Shown: positions 18,801 to 27,782, numbered from the stretch's first letter. The stretch: 64,000 nucleotides of DNA from an uncultured delta proteobacterium (GCA_903875445.1 CAIQWD010000013.1:29129-93128), one strand, 5' to 3'. The notes: generated from the sequence alone by a model not told the origin. Numbers and translations are program-made.

Positions 18801-19815
18801 AATTGACACATTGGTTGTGCCTCCACGCATCGATGTATCGTTGACTGCACCGACGATCCGGCTCGACGATTTCAAATTTGGAGACTGGTCTCCCGAAAAA
18901 AACAATCCAGATACTAAAGTGAAGCCAAAACCTAAAGGAGAGTTAAGCGAAAGGGTAGGCAAAGCCAGCGATCATGTGCAGCACATTTTTAGCCCAGAAG
19001 TTCTTGGACGGCAGAATGCGCATTTGACGGTAAACGTGGATCAGGTCGTTTCCGGAAAAGATACCCTCGGCAATGGCAAACTAGATGCGCTATTAGATAA
19101 AGGTCACCTTGTGATCGGCCCTGTCGTAGTCAATACACAGGGAGGTTCTGCAACGTTCCAGCTCGGGTACAAACCCGGTGATAAAGAGGTCGGAGCCAAC
19201 CTGCGCGCCACAGTCAAGCATTTCGATTACGGCATCCTTGCCCGTTACCTAGAAAAAAAGAATGAGATGCATGGGGTTTTCAGTCTGGATGTCGATATAA
19301 AATCCCCTGCCCAGTCTTTATCTGAACTTTTGCTGTACGGCAAGGGACACATCGATTTTGTCGCGTGGCCGGAAAACATGAAATCGGGTTTTCTTGACAT
19401 CTGGGCAGTCAATGTACTAATGGCGCTACTGCCTGCTATCGATTCATCGAATACATCGAAAGTCAATTGTGCGGTCGGACGCTTCGTATTGAGCGATGGC
19501 AAGCTGTCCGAAAAAACCATCCTTATCGACACCAGCCGTACGCGAGTTACAGGCAAGGGCGGAGTGGATTTCGCGACAGAAGAAGTACGGTTCTATGTTC
19601 AGCCCCACGCCAAAAAACCTCAGTTTTTCAGCTTTGCGCTTCCGATTGAGCTACGCGGCAATTTTAATGCCTTTCACATTGAAAAAAGCCCGGCAGACAT
19701 ACTGGAAACAGTAATTCAACTCGCCACCTCAGTGGTTTGGGTGCCGATAGAATCCCTATTCGGCAAAGAGACACCCGCTGATGGACACGACGTTTGTGAG
19801 GTTGAATTCAATTAG
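15850..19815 (+). CDS. AsmA-family giant envelope protein
   Basis: A 1321-aa protein with one N-terminal transmembrane helix (about 22-42) and then a long beta-rich periplasmic region. AsmA features include the N-terminal G-R-D-V-R-F-D-G-S-L-Q-I and I-A-N-A-A-G-F, and a C-terminal AsmA_2-like segment with F-S-L-D-V-D-I, V-N-C-A-V-G-R-F and T-G-K-G-G-V-D-F. AsmA/TamB proteins are thought to bridge the inner and outer membranes and move phospholipids. Style and codon choice look betaproteobacteria-like (impression only), and the gene sits in the accessory block, so transfer is plausible. A second giant protein of similar topology (DUF748) lies at 58439-61909. Confidence 0.88.
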   Translation: MLNFIHSLKQHPFFSKAIRPIAVPIALVLAGVLYVAFVGIFFDASGLRDETAAKLTENLGRDVRFDGSLQIEVSAHPKLIVAGLHIANAAGFVGNDFASLGEVRLVLDLWPLLRFLRLQIEELSGSNVLIRLQQNSEGDGNWSFAPAGGHKDIAPSPSAKKAVNTELKKLLTRLDIKRVSLENLDVEYIGANSKSHFFELQSLVAQFPAGQPVTLSLHGAVEKKYPYHLDFNGGTIADLTHVDKPWPVDLKLGFMSSRLSLNGNMTGSTGALDFSLGTENLSEFERLFQTKLPAVGVARISGAIKYSPGEFAMGNLAGVMGNTTLYGFLNFNDNGNRPKIQGELTLPVLDLRPFITGQPANQKKSPRSLADVYRELAKATFSLNDLNSTDADLTLHVGQWLSLPGEVHDAMLKVSLEQGHLSMPVQGTVAGVPLSGSANIDASVAPAKFKLALGTHDSNLGDLAGLMFGMSNVRGQLGRFDLRIAAQGDSGAELMDSLDVRLNVGRGKLAYGNGSDGRSVQFSLDALDVALPAGKALHGEAHGSLLDKTFRGMLRGGSLTNIMKEEHFPIDFELQAGSARVQIHAVLQPSSENTESVAAFELTAPHSGEIANWLGLKPGVDAPISLHGDFLTANDSWHLSDFVLKLGHSDLFADVLRTSDKGKSLIKLQLSGDLIDADELQSLLPPKNKTTGAATPVAANMIDIPILPSEISLADADIAVRIKRIASASSLAVNELRFDGRIRDGMMSASPFAANVADSNFSGTILLDLRTQQAHSVLQLSADTLDVGKILNKFGIAHNIDAGFDHLHLQLDLYSSRLGQLLEQSELVAGFEGGHLSLKDANSRGKLHIALDKGELKSSARTPVYLNLIGSLDDIPITIGIQTAKAVDLINPNIPLPLKLNANTSGTSIILTGDIDRPFSKKDIELALDINGSRLDKLNSIAHASLPPWGPWSASGEFHMSSGGYEVSSLLLQVGGSQLSGHGKIDTLVVPPRIDVSLTAPTIRLDDFKFGDWSPEKNNPDTKVKPKPKGELSERVGKASDHVQHIFSPEVLGRQNAHLTVNVDQVVSGKDTLGNGKLDALLDKGHLVIGPVVVNTQGGSATFQLGYKPGDKEVGANLRATVKHFDYGILARYLEKKNEMHGVFSLDVDIKSPAQSLSELLLYGKGHIDFVAWPENMKSGFLDIWAVNVLMALLPAIDSSNTSKVNCAVGRFVLSDGKLSEKTILIDTSRTRVTGKGGVDFATEEVRFYVQPHAKKPQFFSFALPIELRGNFNAFHIEKSPADILETVIQLATSVVWVPIESLFGKETPADGHDVCEVEFN

Positions 19816-19872
19816 TACTGAGGTCTTGTTGAATATTTGTTAGCAGTCTCACAGGAATGCCCACCGAAAGTA

Positions 19873-19901
19873 TTGACAATGGTATAAACTGAGTGCATAA
19901 T
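19873..19901 (+). promoter_or_regulatory. Strong promoter of the toxin-antitoxin operon
   Basis: TTGACA (19873-19878) and CATAAT (19896-19901) with a 17-base spacer, preceded by TG at the extended -10 position. It ends 30 bases before the antitoxin ATG. Antitoxin autorepression at this site would be usual for such modules. Confidence 0.75.
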
Positions 19902-19931
19902 AAAAGTATTCAACACTGCGTGAGGTGAATT

Positions 19932-20189
19932 ATGGGTGGAGTCAAAACAGCAATTTCTTTAGATGAAGAATTATTCAACAAAGTCAACAAACTAGCAAGC
20001 GACATGCACGTTTCACGTAGTCGACTGTTTACCATTGCAGTCAAGGATTATTTGAAAAAGCAAGAAAACCAATCGTTACTTGCCCAATTAAATGAAGCAT
20101 ATAGTGACTACCCTGATGATGAGGAAAAAAAAGTTGCTCAATCCATGAGAGCTAAACACAGCAAAATCATTGAGCAAGACTCATGGTAA
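19932..20189 (+). CDS. Ribbon-helix-helix type antitoxin
   Basis: An 85-aa protein. The N-terminal K-T-A-I-S-L-D-E-E-L-F strand and S-R-S-R-L-F-T helix match RHH (CopG/MazE-like) DNA-binding antitoxins. The acidic C-terminal half (Y-S-D-Y-P-D-D-E-E-K) is the expected toxin-binding tail. GAGGTG lies before ATG. Its last 7 bases overlap the downstream MazF-type toxin start, so the two are translationally coupled. Confidence 0.87.
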   Translation: MGGVKTAISLDEELFNKVNKLASDMHVSRSRLFTIAVKDYLKKQENQSLLAQLNEAYSDYPDDEEKKVAQSMRAKHSKIIEQDSW

Positions 20190-20539
20190 TCGAACAAGGT
20201 GAAATATATTGGGTCGACCTTGGCCGGCCAACGGGGTCTGAGCCAGGCTATCGCCATCCGCACGTCGTTATCCAAAACAATTTATTTAACGCGAGCAGAA
20301 TAAACACAGTAGTGGTTTGCGCACTTACTTCAAATCTCAAAAGATCTCAAGCACCTGGCAATGTCTTACTCGATAAAGGCGAAGCCAATCTCCCCAAACA
20401 AAGCGTTGTGAATATTTCGCAAATTTACACTGTCAACAAAGCCGATTTGGTTGAAAAAATTGGAAAAGTTTCAGAAAAAAGATTTGATGAAATTCTATGT
20501 GGCATAAAACTGCTCACTGAGCCGCGAGAGATTCTTTAA
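20183..20539 (+). CDS. MazF/PemK-type endoribonuclease toxin
   Basis: A 118-aa SH3-like barrel toxin. Family features are G-E-I-Y-W-V-D-L-G at the N-terminus, G-S-E-P-G-Y-R-H-P-H-V-V-I with the basic catalytic segment, V-C-A-L-T-S-N-L and a K-Q-S-V-V-N-I-S-Q-I strand. MazF homologues cut mRNA at short sequences and are held inactive by the antitoxin. The final 26 bases overlap, tail to tail, the 3' end of the molybdopterin oxidoreductase gene at 20514, so this module probably inserted or extended into that end. The cleavage sequence is unknown. Confidence 0.92.
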   Translation: MVIEQGEIYWVDLGRPTGSEPGYRHPHVVIQNNLFNASRINTVVVCALTSNLKRSQAPGNVLLDKGEANLPKQSVVNISQIYTVNKADLVEKIGKVSEKRFDEILCGIKLLTEPREIL

Positions 20540-22565
20540 ACCTGCTAGGTTCAAAACCGCCCGCCTGGACAACCGCCACCAGCGTCTCGTGAAAGGTCGC
20601 ACCGCCGCCCATGTCGGTGAGCTTTTGCGAGGTAAGGTCGTTGATGGCACAGTCATCCGCATCGACCGGCCAAAAGATGCCTTCGGCAACCAGGACCCCT
20701 TGCCGGGTATCGGAGGTCAGACGGGCAATTCTCGCAACCCGGCCCCGGTGATTTTCCAGGATAACCTCTGCCCCATCCAAGACTCCCCATTTTGCCGCAT
20801 CGACCGGATTGACCAGCACTTCGCCGCGCCGCCCCGGATATCTTTCCCCGAAAGTGCTGTTGAGAAGATCGGCATGCGGCGGGACAAGCAGCCGAAAAGG
20901 AAATCTGGCAAGGAGATCCGGGTCGGCAAATTCGCCGGCACGGGTGAGGCAGGCCACCTGCGGCTCGGGCCCGAGCGTTTCCCTGACAAAGGAGAACTTG
21001 CCGCGCCGCCCCACCAGCACCCGGCCATCCTTGCAACTGTTGGTGGAATGTACCGGATGGCCGGCCAAGACCCGGGCTGCACAACCCTCCGGCAGCCCCG
21101 GCATGTCATCCAGGTAGTCGGCAATCCGCTCCTCACAGCTTTGATAAAAAGCCCGGTCGGTGAAACCCATTTTTTGCGCCAGGCTCTGGAATAAATCAAA
21201 ATTACTTTTCGCCTCGCCGACCGGTTCGATAACCTGCTGTGCCACCCCGAGATAAAAATGACCGTAGGCCGTATAGATGTCGTGGTTTTCGAGAAAGGTC
21301 GTGGCCGGCAGAAGCAGGTCGGCATAGCGCGCCGTCGGCGTCAGCACCTGTTCGTGGACGACGGTAAAGAGGTCCTCACGGGCAAGGCCTAGGCGGACCA
21401 AGGATCCGTCTGGACTAACGCTAACGGGATTGGCGTTGTAGACGAAGAGTGCCCTAACCGGCGGCTGCAGGGCGGTAAGGGCATGGCCGAGATGGATCAT
21501 ATTGACGGTTCGGGTGTCCCCAGGGGCAAGAGATGGCCAGGTCAGTTTCCTTTTATCGCCGCGAAAGGCCCCGCTTGACAGAAGGACGCCGCGCCCCTGA
21601 CCGCCTGCAAACAGGCCAAGGGCACCGGCGAGGGAGGCGATCGCCCGCACCGCCATGCCTCCCCGGCTGTGGCGGGAAAGACCGATGCCGATACGGATAA
21701 AGGTTTTTGCCGACCCGGCAAGGAGGGTCGCCAGTTCTTCCATGGCCGGCCGCGACACACCGCTTTCCCGAGTTAGGCTCGGCCAATCCTCGCTGTGCAG
21801 ACTTTCGGCCAAACGATCAAAGCCTTCGGTTTCCCGGGCAAGAAAGGCGCGGTCAAGGAGATCGCCATCAACGAGGGCCTTCAGCACCCCGAGGGCCAAG
21901 GCCAGATCGCCGCCGGGCAAGACCGCGAGATGCCGATCCGCCGCCTTCGCCGTCTCGTTGCAATAGGGGTCGATCACCAGCAGGCGGCCGCCTTTTTTCC
22001 TGGCGGCGGCCACATAGGGCCAAAAATGGATATTGGTGACCTTGATATTGATGCCCCAGGCGACAATCAGTTCGGCCTCCGCCGCGTTTTCCGGAGGACA
22101 TCCGGGAAGATCGCCGCATTGGCAGGACCATCCGGCCCCGGCCGCTGCCGAGCAGATGGTCTGGTCGAGCTGGGTTGCGCCCAGTCGGTGGAAAAAAGGG
22201 TAGCCTGCGAACCTGTTGACCGCCCCCATGTTGCCGGCATAGGAATAGGGCAAAATCGCCTCGCCGCCAAAACGCCCGCGAATATCGGCCAAACGGTCGG
22301 CAAGAATATCCAGCGCTTCATCCCAGCCGATACGGCAAAATCTGCCCTCGCCCTTTTTGCCGACACGCAGCTGCGGGTACAGCACCCGATGTTCTCCGTA
22401 CAAGCGCTCCGGATAGCGGCGCATCTTGCGGCAGATAAAACCGTTGGTATAGGGGTGCTCTTTGTCGCCGTTCAGGCTCGTCACCCGCCCGCCCTGCACG
22501 GTGGCAATCATGCCGCAGGTATCGGGGCAGTCAAGCGGGCAAATGGTTTTTTTCTCGGTGCGCAT
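20514..22565 (-). CDS. Molybdopterin oxidoreductase with one 4Fe-4S cluster (BisC/PhsA-like)
   Basis: A 683-aa enzyme of the DMSO-reductase superfamily. The N-terminal cluster motif C9-x3-C13-x3-C17 (C-P-L-D-C-P-D-T-C) with a fourth Cys in F-I-C-R-K-M is present, followed by the molybdopterin domains (D-E-A-L-D-I-L-A-D near 80). T-I-C-S-A-A-A-G near 135 may supply the molybdenum ligand or be a structural match. The C-terminal P-V-D-A-A-K-W-G and H-R-G-R-V domain is the dinucleotide-binding barrel. No Tat signal is visible, so it is probably cytoplasmic. Substrate unknown; formate-dehydrogenase, thiosulfate or related activity is possible. It runs with the acyl-CoA ligase upstream, 12 bases apart. 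Confidence 0.88.
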   Translation of the reverse strand: MRTEKKTICPLDCPDTCGMIATVQGGRVTSLNGDKEHPYTNGFICRKMRRYPERLYGEHRVLYPQLRVGKKGEGRFCRIGWDEALDILADRLADIRGRFGGEAILPYSYAGNMGAVNRFAGYPFFHRLGATQLDQTICSAAAGAGWSCQCGDLPGCPPENAAEAELIVAWGINIKVTNIHFWPYVAAARKKGGRLLVIDPYCNETAKAADRHLAVLPGGDLALALGVLKALVDGDLLDRAFLARETEGFDRLAESLHSEDWPSLTRESGVSRPAMEELATLLAGSAKTFIRIGIGLSRHSRGGMAVRAIASLAGALGLFAGGQGRGVLLSSGAFRGDKRKLTWPSLAPGDTRTVNMIHLGHALTALQPPVRALFVYNANPVSVSPDGSLVRLGLAREDLFTVVHEQVLTPTARYADLLLPATTFLENHDIYTAYGHFYLGVAQQVIEPVGEAKSNFDLFQSLAQKMGFTDRAFYQSCEERIADYLDDMPGLPEGCAARVLAGHPVHSTNSCKDGRVLVGRRGKFSFVRETLGPEPQVACLTRAGEFADPDLLARFPFRLLVPPHADLLNSTFGERYPGRRGEVLVNPVDAAKWGVLDGAEVILENHRGRVARIARLTSDTRQGVLVAEGIFWPVDADDCAINDLTSQKLTDMGGGATFHETLVAVVQAGGFEPSRFKESLAAQ

Positions 22566-22577
22566 GGTGGGTGTGTT

Positions 22578-24275
22578 TTAACCCACCATGGCGGTTTCGT
22601 TATACAGATAGCGCTTGATTTTATGGGTGGCGGTCTTGATGAACGGCTCGCGGCGTTCAAAGACCTTGGCCAGCCGCGAGGCTTTGGGCAGCTGTTCGTT
22701 CAGTTCGAGCCGCATGGATTCGAGCAGGTTTTCGATATAGGTCCGACGATCGATGCGCGAACCACCGGCGGTCTGCTCGTCGATAAACTCGTAATCGGGA
22801 TAGATCCACGCCTCGACCTGCCCGTTATTCTCAAGCACCAGGCTTTCAACCACCCAGGTGTTGGTATTGATCTTGTGTTCAATAGCCTCCGGATAGACAT
22901 TTTCGCCGCTTGCAAGGACAATGACGTTTTTGGACCGGCCACGGACGTGCAGATTACCCTGTTTATCAAAAACCCCGAGATCTCCGGTGGAAAGCCAGCC
23001 ATCGGCGGTTAGGACCGCCTGGGTCGCCTCGTCATCGTTGTAGTAGCCGCGCATGACATTCGGGCCGCAGACGGTGATCTCACCGACCCCCGTTTCCGGG
23101 TCGGGACGGGCTATCTTCACCTGCACCCCAGGGATAGGCTTGCCGGTCGAGCCAACGGTAATCGTCGGATCCCCGGCCGGCCCGCCGGCGATGAGCGGCG
23201 CCGACTCGGTCATCCCGTAGCCGACCAGATAGGGGAACCTGGCTTCCTGGAGAAACTTTTCCACCTCCGGATTCAGCGCTGCCCCGCCCACCCCCATCAA
23301 TTCCAGTTTGCCGCCGAAGAAGTCACATAATTTTGCTCCGATCTTGCGATAGATCAACCTTCGCGTCGGCCCGAGTTTGCAGAGCAAACCGAGAAGGGGG
23401 CTCTTTGCCAGCTGTGGCAACACCCTCTTTTTGTAGATCTTTTCGAGAACGAGGGGGACGGCGAAGATGGCAAAGGGTTTTTCATACGCACAGAGCTTCT
23501 GGAGGATCGCCGGAGTCGGTGTTTTTCCGGCATATGCAATACGGCCACCACACAACAAAGGGAGGATAAAGCCACAGGTAAATTCATAGGTGTGGGACAT
23601 CGGCAAAATCGACAGCCATACCGAACCCGGCGCAATCGCCTTCAGGCCTGCGGCCGCATAGGCGTTGGCGGTCAGGTTTTTATGGCTCAGCATAACCGCC
23701 TTGGAATAGCCGGAGGTGCCCGAGGTGTAAAGGATGGATGCCAGATCGTCCTCGGCCACCTCGGCAAAAATCGGGGGCTCGGGACTGTCGCGCAAGGCGG
23801 TCAAGGCATCACTCAAATAGCCTGAAATGGTGATGACGGGGAGAACGCCGATCTCGGCGGCGTAGTCGTCAAGGGTGACGACCGGACAGGTCATCACCGT
23901 GCGCAGTTCATAGATCTTTTCGATCTGCTTCTGGGTAGTGAACAAGGCCGCCACCTGCATCTCGCCGAGAATGTGGTGCACATCACTCTCCGGCAGATCG
24001 GGCAGGATGGGTACGGCAATGGCACCCAGGCGAACAATGGCCAGATAGGAAATCGCCCAGTTGTGGGAATTTTCTGCAAGAATGGCGATCCGATCGCCTT
24101 TTCTTATCCCTTCCCGGAGAAACCGTGCGGCAAGGGCGATGATCCGTTCATGGAAATCGCCATAGGTGAGCGGTGTTTCCATCGCCATGCCGATTGCCGC
24201 CATATCCCGGTATTTGGAACAGCTGGAATCGATCACATAATTGAGGGTCATTCCGACTTTTGCCACCGCATTCAT
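22578..24275 (-). CDS. AMP-forming long-chain acyl-CoA ligase
   Basis: A 565-aa ANL-superfamily ligase. The phosphate loop is I-L-Y-T-S-G-T-S-G-Y-S-K; the Y-G-M-T-E-S-A-P motif, G-W-L-S-T-G-D-L-G and R-S-K-N-V-I-V-L-A-S-G-E-N are all present. The enzyme activates a carboxylic acid as acyl-AMP then acyl-CoA. The length and motif spacing fit fatty-acid ligases (FadD-like) more than acetate ligases. The C-terminal hinge K near 555 (T-A-T-H-K-I-K-R-Y) is present. It is just upstream of the molybdopterin enzyme and probably shares a transcript. Confidence 0.9.
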   Translation of the reverse strand: MNAVAKVGMTLNYVIDSSCSKYRDMAAIGMAMETPLTYGDFHERIIALAARFLREGIRKGDRIAILAENSHNWAISYLAIVRLGAIAVPILPDLPESDVHHILGEMQVAALFTTQKQIEKIYELRTVMTCPVVTLDDYAAEIGVLPVITISGYLSDALTALRDSPEPPIFAEVAEDDLASILYTSGTSGYSKAVMLSHKNLTANAYAAAGLKAIAPGSVWLSILPMSHTYEFTCGFILPLLCGGRIAYAGKTPTPAILQKLCAYEKPFAIFAVPLVLEKIYKKRVLPQLAKSPLLGLLCKLGPTRRLIYRKIGAKLCDFFGGKLELMGVGGAALNPEVEKFLQEARFPYLVGYGMTESAPLIAGGPAGDPTITVGSTGKPIPGVQVKIARPDPETGVGEITVCGPNVMRGYYNDDEATQAVLTADGWLSTGDLGVFDKQGNLHVRGRSKNVIVLASGENVYPEAIEHKINTNTWVVESLVLENNGQVEAWIYPDYEFIDEQTAGGSRIDRRTYIENLLESMRLELNEQLPKASRLAKVFERREPFIKTATHKIKRYLYNETAMVG

Positions 24276-24344
24276 TGTGCACCTCTGTGGGTAGGAGCCG
24301 TTACCAAAAACGTTTAGATAATATTTTAAGAAGACCTGCCGGCC

Positions 24345-24743
24345 TTATTCGTCGGCGGCTGTAGCCTGATCCCGGAGAAGCCCCGCCGCAGCGTTGACAA
24401 TAGCCTCAACGGAAAACGGTTTTGCTATGGTGATAACCTTGTCCAGATAGCCGGCAACGGTGAGGTACCTCTCCTTAGAAATAGCCCCACCCCCCGAGAT
24501 GGCAATAACCGGAAGATCGGAGGCAATTTCTCGCAGTTCAAGGATTGTCTGCAGACCGTCCATAACCGGCATTACCATGTCGGTTATAACCAGGTCGCAG
24601 GGCTGCCTACGAAAGAGTTCCACCCCTTCCCGGCCATTGGTCGCCATGTGAACCTCGTAGCCCTCGCCTTCGAAAATCTTCTGCAGGAGATTAAGGGCTG
24701 TCACTTCATCGTCTATCACAAGGATACGTTTTGTTTTTTTCAT
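24345..24743 (-). CDS. Single-domain response regulator (CheY-like)
   Basis: A 132-aa receiver domain with no output domain. The acidic pocket D11/D12, phospho-acceptor D55 (V-I-T-D-M-V-M-P) and Lys in I-A-K-P-F are present. Such orphan receivers relay phosphate or bind partner proteins. It lies 70 bases upstream of the acyl-CoA ligase on the same strand. No cognate kinase is adjacent, so its partner is unknown. Confidence 0.93.
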   Translation of the reverse strand: MKKTKRILVIDDEVTALNLLQKIFEGEGYEVHMATNGREGVELFRRQPCDLVITDMVMPVMDGLQTILELREIASDLPVIAISGGGAISKERYLTVAGYLDKVITIAKPFSVEAIVNAAAGLLRDQATAADE

Positions 24744-24847
24744 CTTGTCACTTTGTCTTTGTCAGGAACCAGCACCCTGTCTTTATACGCTACTTTGTGA
24801 CATTTTCAAACAAGATTTCACTGGTGCGTGGATGCAGGCCTCAGTGA

Positions 24848-24880
24848 CGGTTGTCGGCTAAAACTCTCTGCCGACAATCG
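24848..24880 (-). terminator. Possible hairpin after the lytic transglycosylase gene
   Basis: Arms 24848-24858 and 24870-24880 (CGGTTGTCGGC against GCCGACAATCG) pair over 11 bp with one wobble on the plus strand. There is no T-run, so a terminator role is a weak guess. Confidence 0.35.
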
Positions 24881-24905
24881 CCCCAAAAGAGGCAGGAAGA
24901 CCTTT

Positions 24906-26780
24906 TCAGCCACCGCCCAGGCAGTCCGAGATCTGCTCCCAATCCTTTTTCTCCACCCATTGCAGCTTCTCGGCAAACGATTTATCGGTCGGAAAGGTCT
25001 TGTTACTCTTTTCTCTCGCCAGGTATTTTTCATATTGGCCCGGACCGCCGTTGTACATGGCATACACAATCCCGGGCAGGATGCCAGCTTTGACTCCCGG
25101 TACCGTTGTCTTACCCTGGAGAACATAGCGACTCAGATACAGTTCAGCAATCTCACATCCAGCCTGGGCATTGTAGCGAATATCCCAGCGAAGTTTTTTC
25201 GGTTCGTAGATGCCGCGCCACACCCGTTCATTGACCTGCATTATCCCCACCGAGGTTTGATTATACGACAGCAGAAAAGTGAGTTTATTGCCTTTTGCGA
25301 TAAATTGGCGAAAGCAGCTTTCTTGCCAGGCCATGGCGACAATCATCGTCTGAAACATCCCGTGCAGGTTTTCGGGCAACTCCTGTTTGGCCAGGACGGT
25401 CGAAGATGCCTCAGCCAGCACGGTCCTGACCCGTTCGACATAGGCGACCGTATCGTCTTCCGGAACCCTCCATTCGAGAATCGAAGCTATCTGCGGAGCC
25501 TCGACAGCATAGACCGGAGCGAAGAAAAAATCGAATACTCGCGAGAAGGGATCGGATTCCTCCTTGCCGCTCGGCAGATCAATTTCCTGTATGTCATCAT
25601 CATCTTTGGATGGAGTAGGCGTCTCGACCGGCGGCAACTGCAATAACTTTCTGAGGCCCGGATCGATACTCATACCGTAAGGCAAGGACGTCTCTTTGCC
25701 GGTCAACATGCTTGCAAGCCGCAACAAGCCCTGCTGGCTGATCTCGACACCGAGAGTCGGCCCCATCTGATCAAGAACCAACAGGGCATCGGCTGCGGTG
25801 AAAAAGGCCAGATAGCCGAGGGTGTTCGGCGACGATTTGGCATACAACTGTCTTCTGAACAGCGGGGCCAGGGTACGCCAGACTTTTATAAACTGCATTC
25901 TGACGAAATCCTTTTCCATATCCGGCTCTTCCAGCGCCGCCGTGAAGGCATAGCGGGTGTCGAGCAAGACATCGGCAAGGAGAAGTTGATCTTCACGGGT
26001 AAGCGGTTCCGAGGCGAGAAGGGAAATGAGACGCACAAGAAAGACATCCCAGGTCTCCCACAGCTGAACCAACTTCTTACGCTCGGCCGGGGTTATTGTC
26101 TTGCCCGACTCCTCTATAGGCGTCTGAACCTCCTCCACTTCGGCCTGCAATTCGACCACGACGCTATCCTTGGTCACGGTAAGCCGCCCCCCGTGCAAAC
26201 TGTCAAGCATGGCCTGGGTAGCCTGACGCGCTTGTTCATGGAAAAGAGGCGCCAGAAAATCGCGCATATCGCGAACCGGCGGCGCCAGATTCAGCCGTAC
26301 CCGATTGAGGTGTTGCGTGACCTGCGGTTTAGCAAATTCCCAAAGGAAATTGGCGATTTTCGCAGGTTGGTGCGACAGAGTTGAAAGGCTTGAATCAATG
26401 GTCTGAAAGGAAAGAGTAAAGGTACGACTGTCAAAAATCGGCTGTTGGGTAAGGGAAAGATATCCCTGCCATTCAACCGGAACCATACATTGTCCGGCGA
26501 CCTCTGTGCCAAGCCGAATGACCATCTTCATCTCTAGGCGAACATTATTCCCCACCGATGAAAACCTCGGGTCGGAAATCCCTAAATACGTGCATTCGCC
26601 GGGACGACCAACGATAGCCGCACTGTTGTTTTTACCGGGAAAGGCCTCGCGAACAATCAAGGAGGTGAGAAGCTTGTAGTCGAGGGTCAGGGGCAGATCC
26701 ACCTCTTTCGCTCGGGCGTCTGGGACAAGCAGCAACAACAATAAAAATGAATACTTGCAAAGTTTCAGTGTATTCCACAT
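24906..26780 (-). CDS. Exported lytic transglycosylase with C-terminal SLT domain
   Basis: A 624-aa periplasmic protein from ATG 26780 (signal peptide M-W-N-T-L then a Leu-rich core, cleavage near A-R-A). The C-terminal part (about 470-600) is a lysozyme-like SLT domain: catalytic Glu in A-W-Q-E-S-C-F-R, then S-V-G-I-M-Q-V-N and the Y-N-A-Q-A-G-C segment. SLT enzymes cut the MurNAc-GlcNAc bond to form 1,6-anhydro ends. The long N-terminal region matches nothing I recognise. A farther ATG at 26840 has no spaced ribosome binding site. A standalone gene on this strand. Confidence 0.86.
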   Translation of the reverse strand: MWNTLKLCKYSFLLLLLLVPDARAKEVDLPLTLDYKLLTSLIVREAFPGKNNSAAIVGRPGECTYLGISDPRFSSVGNNVRLEMKMVIRLGTEVAGQCMVPVEWQGYLSLTQQPIFDSRTFTLSFQTIDSSLSTLSHQPAKIANFLWEFAKPQVTQHLNRVRLNLAPPVRDMRDFLAPLFHEQARQATQAMLDSLHGGRLTVTKDSVVVELQAEVEEVQTPIEESGKTITPAERKKLVQLWETWDVFLVRLISLLASEPLTREDQLLLADVLLDTRYAFTAALEEPDMEKDFVRMQFIKVWRTLAPLFRRQLYAKSSPNTLGYLAFFTAADALLVLDQMGPTLGVEISQQGLLRLASMLTGKETSLPYGMSIDPGLRKLLQLPPVETPTPSKDDDDIQEIDLPSGKEESDPFSRVFDFFFAPVYAVEAPQIASILEWRVPEDDTVAYVERVRTVLAEASSTVLAKQELPENLHGMFQTMIVAMAWQESCFRQFIAKGNKLTFLLSYNQTSVGIMQVNERVWRGIYEPKKLRWDIRYNAQAGCEIAELYLSRYVLQGKTTVPGVKAGILPGIVYAMYNGGPGQYEKYLAREKSNKTFPTDKSFAEKLQWVEKKDWEQISDCLGGG

Positions 26781-26938
26781 ACTTATTCTCGCTCTCCTGG
26801 CAACCGGCCGGCTTCTTTGCTTTTGTTCGTTCAAAACCATCTCCCGACCCGAACAATGGACCTCGTTCGCGTCATTTTACCATGATTGGCTGCGACTCCG
26901 CAGTCACCCTGGTACCAAAAACCAAATGACTGTGCAGA

Positions 26939-27778
26939 TTATCCTGCCAGGATAGCAGTATCTTCCAAGACAATTTCCAGTTCGGCGAGATCAATCTCGG
27001 TAAGATTGAGTTGATGCGCTTCCTCACTTGCCGACAGTACAAGAGAGTCATCTTTTGCCAAGCCGATCCCCAGTTTCAAGCACGTCATATCGGCAAGGCG
27101 GACCAAGATCAGCAAGTAATTTTTACTGTCATAATCTTTTTTGTGATGGTCCCTGGTAATGATGCAATACTCCTCGGGCATATTCCATTGCCGCATGAGG
27201 TTATAGCCCTGTTCCGCATGAAGCGTGGCCATTGACTCCGTGAGCAATGCCTGGGTAATCGGCAGATTCTTATCCTTTTCTTTCATCTGATCAACCACCA
27301 TCAGGACGAACAGCTTGCCGATGTCATGAAAAAGTCCGGCAAAAAAGGCATGCTTCTCAAGCTCATCAAATTTGCAGCGCTTCGCCAGCCATTTGACGCC
27401 AAGGGCACAACCCACCGCATGTTGCCACAACTGCTTCATCAGCACATTAAAGTCTTTGTCTTTGCTCCGAAATTGATTTCTCGAAGCAACCAAAAGAACG
27501 AGTCGCCCAACTTCCTGCATGCCGAGACGGACAATAGCTGCTCGAACGGTGAGAATCTCAATAAGCCCGTGATAAAATGCCGAATTAGCCATCTGCAAAA
27601 CCTGGCTGGAAAGCGATTGATCGCCGGAAAGAATCCCTTCCACCGCCTTCATATCAGGCTCTTTTTTCACCAGCTCCTGCTGGATCCTGAGGGCCGCCGA
27701 ACTGAATACCGGCAAAACGATATTGCCGGACGCTATATACTGATTTATGACATCAAGAAATGAAGTACTGTTGTGCAT
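26939..27778 (-). CDS. HDOD domain signalling protein
   Basis: A 279-aa protein starting at M-H-N-S-T-S-F-L (27778), 4 bases after the PilB-like gene stop, so the pair is translationally coupled. The HDOD domain is clear: L-P-V-F-S-S-A-A-L-R-I-Q, L-S-S-Q-V-L-Q-M-A-N-S-A-F-Y, and A-I-V-R-L-G-M-Q-E-V-G. HDOD proteins are HD-like domains often without catalysis that act in regulation and phosphate or cyclic-nucleotide signalling. A genuine H-D pair is seen at L-F-H-D-I-G-K. Coupling with a c-di-GMP-type ATPase suggests a shared role in surface behaviour (inference). Confidence 0.9.
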   Translation of the reverse strand: MHNSTSFLDVINQYIASGNIVLPVFSSAALRIQQELVKKEPDMKAVEGILSGDQSLSSQVLQMANSAFYHGLIEILTVRAAIVRLGMQEVGRLVLLVASRNQFRSKDKDFNVLMKQLWQHAVGCALGVKWLAKRCKFDELEKHAFFAGLFHDIGKLFVLMVVDQMKEKDKNLPITQALLTESMATLHAEQGYNLMRQWNMPEEYCIITRDHHKKDYDSKNYLLILVRLADMTCLKLGIGLAKDDSLVLSASEEAHQLNLTEIDLAELEIVLEDTAILAG

Positions 27779-27782
27779 TCTG

